NCBI GenBank assembly: GCA_044870295.1 | Contig: JBIOYQ010000109.1 | Coordinates: 1-9,985 of the forward strand | DNA: 9,985 nucleotides | Direction: 5' to 3' | Source of the DNA: AC-52 sp044870295 | GTDB lineage: Bacteria > Actinomycetota > UBA4738 | Shown: in pieces, positions 5,598-9,985 of the stretch | Layout: each line of letters starts with the position of its first letter | Numbering within the stretch: position 1 is the first letter of the stretch | Translations under genes and position numbers: made by a program | The notes under the pieces: generated by a model | Told to the model about the DNA's origin: nothing | Database searches by the model: none | What the model saw: only the letters and a program-made list of their open reading frames with translations

Positions 5598-8294
5598 TCA
5601 GGCCAGCTCGGCCAGCTGGTCGGCCAGGGAGGCGGACTCCTCTTCGAGCGCGGCGAGTCGGTCCCGCTCCTTCTGGACCACGGCGGCCGGCGCCTTCGCC
5701 ACGAATCCCTCGTTGGCCAGCTTCTGCTCGGCCGCGTCGGCTTCCTGCTCGATCTCGGCACGCCGCTTGCGGAGGCGGGCGGTCTCGACCTCCGGATCGA
5801 GCACGCCGGCCAGCGGGATGAGGACCTGCGCTCCATCGGCCACCAGACGCGCCGAGCCCGTGGGGTCGGCGGGCATCTCCAGGATCTTCATGGTGGAGAC
5901 GTTGGCCAGCCGTTCGACCTCGGACCGAAGCAGGGTCAGCGTCGACGCCTGCTCGGGAGAGGCCGGATGGACCCGCACGGACAGGGACATGGTGTCCTTC
6001 AACCCGTGGGCCTTGCGGAACCGGCGGACGGCTCCGATCAGCTCCTGGGCGAAGGCGAACCGAGCCTCGGCCTCCTGATCGAGGTGGTCGTCCCGGGGGT
6101 CCGGCCACGGGGCGACCATGATCGAATCCGCATCGGTCCGGCCGAACCGCTGCCAGGCCTCCTCGGTCACGAACGGCATGAACGGATGCAGGAGACGCAG
6201 GCTGCGCTCCAGGACCCAGGCCAGGATCGACGCAGCATCCTCCCGGTCCTGATCGGTCCCTTCGTAGAGCCGCGGCTTGGCGGCTTCGAGCCCCCAGTCG
6301 CACAGCTCCGACCACACGAACCGGTGGAGGGACTGCGCGGCATCGGCGTAGCGGAACTCTTCCAGCGCGCGGTCCACCTCGGTGAGGCACCACTGGTGCC
6401 GGGACAGCAGCCACCGATCGGGCAGGGTCCACCGGTCCGCCGGAGGCAGCTCGAGCGACCCACCACCGCCGCCGCCGCCGTCGGCGCCAGTCGCCCAGCT
6501 CCGCAGCACCAGGCGGGTGGCGTTCCAGATCTTGTTGGCGAACCGCCGGGCCGCCTCGATGTACTCGACCCCCAGGGGGATCTCCTGTGAACCGCTGGCC
6601 TGGCGGGCGAGGGCGAACCGCAGGGCATCGGCGCCGTGGCTCTGCACCATGTCGAGCGGGTCGATGACGTTGCCGAGCGACTTCGACATCTTGCGGCCCT
6701 GCGGGTCGCGCACCAGCCCATGGATCACCACGTGATGGAACGGGATGTCATCCGCCAGGTACATGCCGCTCATGACCATGCGGGCCACCCACAGATAGAG
6801 GATCTCGTAGCCGGTCACCAGGACCGAGGTCGGATAGAAGTACGTCAGGTCCTCACTCTGCTCCGGCCAGCCAAGAGTGGAGAACGGCCAGAGCTGCGAG
6901 CTGAACCAGGTGTCCAGCACGTCGGGATCCTGCTCCAGCTCGGTGCTGCCGCACTCGACGCAGGTCGTCGGATCCTCCAGCGACGCGAACTCGTGGCCGT
7001 GGTCGCAGTACCACACCGGGATGCGGTGTCCCCACCACAGCTGCCGCGAGATGTTCCAGTCGCGCAGTCCGTCCAACCATTGGACGTAGGCGTTCACCCA
7101 GCGCTCGGGCCAGAACCGGATCCGGCCGTCCAGCGCCGCTTCCTTCGCCGGCCCCTTCAGGCGTTCGACGGCCACGAACCATTGCTTGCCCGAGAGCCAC
7201 GGTTCGATCTCCGTGTGGCACCGGTAGCAGTGACCCACGCTGTGCACATACGGACGTTCGACCTTCACCACCAGACCGAGCTGGCGGAGGCGCTCCAGGA
7301 CGCGCTCCCGCGCCTCGTACCGGTCCAGACCCCGAAACTCCTCGGGCGCGGCGTCGGAGATTCGAGCGTCCGCGGTCAGGATGTTCGGCAGCGGCATCCC
7401 GTGGCGCTGGCCGATCTCGAAGTCGACGGGATCGTGCGCGGGCGTCACCTTGAGAGCCCCCGTTCCGAACGTCGGGTCGATGGCGGAGTCGGCCACGATG
7501 GGCAGCTCCCGACCGGTGAACGGATGACGGATCTTCTTCCCCACCAGATGGCGATACCGGTCGTCATCCGGATGCACCGCCACACCGGTGTCGCCCAGCA
7601 TCGTCTCGATGCGGGTGGTGGCGACGTCGATGTGTCCGGAGCCATCGGCCAGCTCGTACCGGAACGTCACGAGCTCGCCTTCGACGTCCTCGTGCTCGAC
7701 CTCGGAGTCGGACAACGCGGTGGTGTCGCGAGGGCACCAGTTGATGATCCGCTCGCCCCGGTAGATGAGCCCGTCCTGGTACAGGCGGACGAAGGCCACC
7801 CGCACGGCCCGGGCCATCTCCGGGTCCATGGTGAACCGCAGCCGGGTCCAGTCGCACGAGAACCCCATGGTCTTGAGCTGGTCCACGATCTCGTCGCCGT
7901 ACTGCTTCTTCCATTCCCACACGCGCTGGACGAAGGCCTCGCGACCGATCTGCCGCCGGTCGATCCCCCGCTCGGCGAGCTGGCGCTCCACGACGACCTG
8001 GGTGGCGATGCCGGCGTGGTCCGTGCCGGGGACCCACAGGGCCTCGAACCCCTGCATCCGCTTCCGCCGGATCAGGATGTCCTGCAGCGTGTCGTTCAGG
8101 GCGTGGCCGACGTGGAGGCGGCCGGTCACGTTGGGGGGTGGGATCACGATGCAGAACGGCGGCCGGCCGGAGTTCGGCTCCGCTCGAAAGTACCCGCGCC
8201 GCTCCCACTCCGGGTACCAGCGGCGCTGGGCCGCCTGCGGGTCGTACGCGGGCGGCAGCTCCCAGGCGTGTTCAATCGTGGGCGACTCTGCCAT
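5598..8294 (-). CDS. valS: valyl-tRNA synthetase
   Basis: An 898-residue class Ia synthetase that charges tRNA-Val. Domains in order: N-terminal lead with WYPEWERRGYF; Rossmann fold with the HIGH motif as HVGH (61-64, in PPPNVTGRLHVGHALN); the CP1 editing domain (about 200-360) with TTRIETMLGDTGVAVHP; Cys pairs CYRC (356-359) and the later CDH...CVEC set (430-448), which look like zinc knuckles; DTWFSSQLWPFSTLGWP (461-477); KMSKS (535-539); the anticodon-binding domain (about 620-800); and a C-terminal coiled-coil arm (about 836-898), diagnostic of ValRS over IleRS and LeuRS. The start is the ATG at 8294; the ribosome site is weak (GGTGG, 4-nt spacer). A run of seven Gly (606-612) sits in the loop before the anticodon domain. 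No T-box leader is possible in the 47-nt gap upstream. Confidence 0.98.
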   Translation of the reverse strand: MAESPTIEHAWELPPAYDPQAAQRRWYPEWERRGYFRAEPNSGRPPFCIVIPPPNVTGRLHVGHALNDTLQDILIRRKRMQGFEALWVPGTDHAGIATQVVVERQLAERGIDRRQIGREAFVQRVWEWKKQYGDEIVDQLKTMGFSCDWTRLRFTMDPEMARAVRVAFVRLYQDGLIYRGERIINWCPRDTTALSDSEVEHEDVEGELVTFRYELADGSGHIDVATTRIETMLGDTGVAVHPDDDRYRHLVGKKIRHPFTGRELPIVADSAIDPTFGTGALKVTPAHDPVDFEIGQRHGMPLPNILTADARISDAAPEEFRGLDRYEARERVLERLRQLGLVVKVERPYVHSVGHCYRCHTEIEPWLSGKQWFVAVERLKGPAKEAALDGRIRFWPERWVNAYVQWLDGLRDWNISRQLWWGHRIPVWYCDHGHEFASLEDPTTCVECGSTELEQDPDVLDTWFSSQLWPFSTLGWPEQSEDLTYFYPTSVLVTGYEILYLWVARMVMSGMYLADDIPFHHVVIHGLVRDPQGRKMSKSLGNVIDPLDMVQSHGADALRFALARQASGSQEIPLGVEYIEAARRFANKIWNATRLVLRSWATGADGGGGGGGSLELPPADRWTLPDRWLLSRHQWCLTEVDRALEEFRYADAAQSLHRFVWSELCDWGLEAAKPRLYEGTDQDREDAASILAWVLERSLRLLHPFMPFVTEEAWQRFGRTDADSIMVAPWPDPRDDHLDQEAEARFAFAQELIGAVRRFRKAHGLKDTMSLSVRVHPASPEQASTLTLLRSEVERLANVSTMKILEMPADPTGSARLVADGAQVLIPLAGVLDPEVETARLRKRRAEIEQEADAAEQKLANEGFVAKAPAAVVQKERDRLAALEEESASLADQLAELA
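6459..6479 (-). repeat. GGN triplet run encoding seven glycines in ValRS
   Basis: Seven consecutive glycine codons, mostly GGC on the coding strand, encode ValRS residues 606-612. They lie in a loop between the catalytic core and the anticodon-binding domain. The loop probably tolerates length change, and such runs are prone to slippage in whole-codon steps. Confidence 0.75.
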
Positions 8295-8304
8295 CAGGCC
8301 ACCG

Positions 8305-8310
8305 AGTCTA
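8305..8310 (-). promoter_or_regulatory. possible -10 box just before valS
   Basis: The minus strand reads TAGACT, fitting the TANNNT pattern common in high-GC actinobacteria, 10 nt before the valS ATG. A start of transcription would fall almost at the ATG, giving a leaderless or near-leaderless message. No convincing -35 is seen at the usual spacing. Two short GC hairpins (8311-8322 and 8322-8332) lie directly upstream. Confidence 0.2.
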
Positions 8311-8341
8311 GGGGACGGCCCCGGGATGCCCGACGAAGAGG

Positions 8342-9382
8342 TCAGGCGGGCAGCGAGATGCGGAAGGTGGCGCCGCGACCGACTCGGCTGTCCACCGTGA
8401 CCGAGCCACCGTGGGCTTCGACGATCGCCTTCACGATGGCCAGTCCCAGTCCCGTCCCGCCGTTGTGCCGGGCTCGCGCGCCGTCGGTCCTGGCGAACCG
8501 ATCGAAGATGCGCTCCTGCTGGTCGGCCGGGATCCCCTCGCCCGTGTCCGACACCTCGATCACGGCATGGTCGCCGTCCGGCCGCGCGGCGATCACGATG
8601 CGGTCCCGGCCGTCGGTGAACTTCACGGCGTTCTCGATGAGCGCGTCCAGTGCGATCGACAGCCGCTCCCGGTCCACGCGGACGACGCGGTCGCCGGCCA
8701 GGTCGATCTGCCACTTCCTCGGGGCGGTGGCCGCCCACCGCTTCGCCGCGCCCTCCACCATCTCGTCCACCGGCACCAGCTCGCGATGGAGGAAGTCCGG
8801 GTGCTCCGCCGCGGCCAAGATCAACAGACGTTCCGACACCCTGGACAGCCGGCTCAGCTCATCCAGCACGATCTCGGCGTCGCGAGCCGCTTGCCCGCCC
8901 GGGTTCGCATCGCGGATCAGCTCCGCGTGGCCGCGGGCGACCGTGATCGGTGTGCGCAGCTCATGCGAAGCGTCCCGCACGAAGTCGCGTTCGCGCTCCA
9001 GCATGCGGTGCTCGCTGTCGGCCAGTCGCTGCGCCTCGAGGGTGGCGGCGCGGGCCCGATGTGCGTGCCACACCATCGCCACGAACATGGCCGCCATGAG
9101 CGGCACCTCGGTCAGCTCGTCCCATCGCTCGTGCTCCGTGTGGACCAGCGACCAGCCCAGGGCCGCGCCCGTCGTCACCATGACGGCGGCCAGCACCGCC
9201 CAGGTGGTCCCGGTCTTCCACACACGGAAGCCGTAGAGCAGGGTCAGGCTCACCCACACGAAGTGGAATGGGACGGTGTCCCATCCGTGGATCAACAGGA
9301 TGGCGGCGATGTTCGCCGCCGAGAACACGCCCCAGGCCAGCTCGACCCAGTGCTTACGGAGCTTCGAGCCGATATCCGACAC
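8342..9382 (-). CDS. membrane sensor histidine kinase of a two-component system
   Basis: A 346-residue kinase. Four hydrophobic segments (about 13-32, 38-52, 60-80, 92-106) fill the N-terminus with only short loops. Positive residues lie at the N-terminus, at 53-56 and after 107, which puts both ends inside; the outer loops would be about 32-38 and 81-91, the second rich in His and acidic residues. There is no HAMP or PAS domain; a charged linker (107-133) leads to the H-box with His140 in DASHELRTPI. The ATP-binding domain has the N-box Asn251 (ENAVKF), G1 DTGEGI (279-284) and G2 GTGLGLAIVK (309-318), so it should be an active kinase. The GTG at 9382 is the only possible start because an in-frame TGA lies six codons upstream. 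It overlaps its response regulator by 29 nt, so they are coupled partners. The signal is unknown. Confidence 0.93.
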   Translation of the reverse strand: MSDIGSKLRKHWVELAWGVFSAANIAAILLIHGWDTVPFHFVWVSLTLLYGFRVWKTGTTWAVLAAVMVTTGAALGWSLVHTEHERWDELTEVPLMAAMFVAMVWHAHRARAATLEAQRLADSEHRMLERERDFVRDASHELRTPITVARGHAELIRDANPGGQAARDAEIVLDELSRLSRVSERLLILAAAEHPDFLHRELVPVDEMVEGAAKRWAATAPRKWQIDLAGDRVVRVDRERLSIALDALIENAVKFTDGRDRIVIAARPDGDHAVIEVSDTGEGIPADQQERIFDRFARTDGARARHNGGTGLGLAIVKAIVEAHGGSVTVDSRVGRGATFRISLPA

Positions 9383-9985
9383 TTCGCACCGTCTCGATCA
9401 CGTCCGCACCCAGCTTCGCCCGCAGCCTCCCCACGTACACATCGACCACGTTGCTGCCGGGATCGAACGAGTACCCCCACACGTCGGCCAGGATGCTCTC
9501 GCGGGTGGACACCTCGCCCTCCTTGCGCATGAGGTGCTGGAGCAACAGGAACTCGCGCTCGGACAACCCCACCGGCCCATGGCCAGCGTCGGCCACCCGG
9601 CGAACCAGGTCCAGGGTGAGCCGGCCGGCCGTCAGCATGCGCGGAACGGGCGGCGCGGCGGGCTGTCGCAGGCGGGCCCGGACCCGGGCCAGGAGCTCGG
9701 CCAGGGCGAACGGCTTAGGGAGGTAGTCGGCGGCGCCCAACTCGAGACAGCGGACCTTCGACTCGACGTCCGAGACCGCCGACAACACCAGCACACGCTG
9801 TTCCGGGCGGAACTCGATCATGCCGCGCAGCACCGACACGCCGTCCAGGCCGGGGAGGAGCAGGTCCAGGACCACCAGCTCGTACTTCCGCGTCCGCGCC
9901 AGCTCCAGGGCGCGCGCTCCGTCGTAGGCGCTGTCCACGCCCAGGCCCTCGGCCGCCAGGGCTCGGGAGATGAAGCTCACGATGC
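9354..9985 (-). CDS. OmpR/PhoB-family response regulator (N-terminus beyond window)
   Basis: About 209 residues are visible and the gene runs off the window edge. The receiver domain shows the phospho-acceptor Asp in VVLDLLLPGLDG (residue 39 counted from the GTG codon at 9980), Ser67 in the Thr/Ser switch position, and Lys89 in DYLPKPFA. The missing start should hold about 12-15 residues, including the acidic pair. A Pro-rich linker (about 107-114) leads to a winged-helix DNA-binding domain (about 118-206) with LSEREFLLLQHLM, the recognition helix region NVVDVYVGRLRAKLG, and the terminal hairpin ETVRSVGYRLE. The GTG at 9980 is inside the receiver fold (SFISRAL matches the first receiver helix), so it is not the true start. 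The stop lies within the 5' end of the partner kinase gene. Target genes cannot be inferred. Confidence 0.94.
   Translation of the reverse strand, partial: IVSFISRALAAEGLGVDSAYDGARALELARTRKYELVVLDLLLPGLDGVSVLRGMIEFRPEQRVLVLSAVSDVESKVRCLELGAADYLPKPFALAELLARVRARLRQPAAPPVPRMLTAGRLTLDLVRRVADAGHGPVGLSEREFLLLQHLMRKEGEVSTRESILADVWGYSFDPGSNVVDVYVGRLRAKLGADVIETVRSVGYRLEAP

Noticed and set aside
5569..6432. Upstream extension of the folC open frame into valS
   Set aside because: FolC similarity begins at the ATG at 5568; the extension is Arg/Gly-rich shadow sequence.
8295..8341. T-box or riboswitch leader before valS
   Set aside because: The gap is only 47 nt, too short for a T-box, and has none of its conserved elements.
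8295..8738. Upstream extension of the valS open frame into the kinase gene
   Set aside because: The extension is an out-of-frame read of the kinase ATPase domain; ValRS starts at 8294.
6636..9236. 866-codon open frame on the + strand opposite valS and the kinase
   Set aside because: It is antisense to two genes with full motif support, is rich in His/Arg/Pro/Asp as expected of a shadow frame in high-GC DNA, and matches no family I recognise.
9978..9980. GTG as the start of the response regulator
   Set aside because: The residues after it belong to the first receiver helix, so the true start lies beyond the window edge.
1..9985. Mobile element, CRISPR array, tRNA/rRNA or defence system
   Set aside because: No transposase, direct-repeat array, cloverleaf or rRNA motif was seen; every gene belongs to core metabolism or a two-component system, apart from the degenerate biotinyl protein.

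Overview
The window is a stretch of a high-GC bacterial chromosome (roughly 70% G+C by eye, third codon positions almost always G or C, frequent GTG/TTG starts). It is packed with housekeeping genes. The valS-folC-ndk order and the fabD/fabH/acpP/fabF cluster are both familiar from Actinomycetota, so a high-GC actinobacterium is the best guess. Two details differ from Streptomyces/Mycobacterium as I remember them: fabG lies inside the fab cluster, and no small membrane-protein gene sits between folC and ndk. This may point to a deep-branching or uncultured actinobacterial lineage. The lineage is inference.

Region 1 (1-3832, + strand) is a type II fatty-acid synthesis operon: the 3' end of fabD, a small biotinyl-domain protein, fabH, fabG, acpP and fabF. 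Spacing is tight: 14 nt, a 4-nt ATGA overlap, an 8-nt overlap, 48 nt, and 0 nt. Together these load malonyl groups onto ACP (FabD), start chains (FabH), extend them (FabF), and carry out the first reduction (FabG) on the ACP carrier. The dehydratase and enoyl reductase are not in the window. The oddest gene is the 104-residue biotinyl-domain protein: it aligns without gaps to the biotin-attachment region of AccB but has Ala where the biotinylated Lys should be, and it has no lysine at all.

Region 2 (3842-8294, - strand) converges on region 1 with only 9 nt between the fabF and ndk stop codons; a GC-rich hairpin covers the junction. Reading in the direction of transcription it holds valS (valyl-tRNA synthetase), folC (folylpolyglutamate/dihydrofolate synthase) and ndk (nucleoside diphosphate kinase), separated by 29 and 23 nt. 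The last codons of folC contain a TATACT box in rare A/T-ending codons and a 6-bp inverted repeat, a possible internal promoter for ndk.

Region 3 (8342-9985, - strand) lies upstream of valS on the same strand. It is a two-component system: an OmpR-type response regulator, cut at its N-terminus by the window edge, overlapping by 29 nt a compact four-helix membrane histidine kinase. Only 47 nt separate the kinase from valS, so the regulator, kinase, valS, folC and ndk could be partly co-transcribed.

There are no RNA genes, mobile elements, CRISPR arrays or intergenic gaps over 50 nt. The window is mainly ordinary core metabolism. The lysine-free biotinyl-like protein is the one gene that may have an undescribed role.
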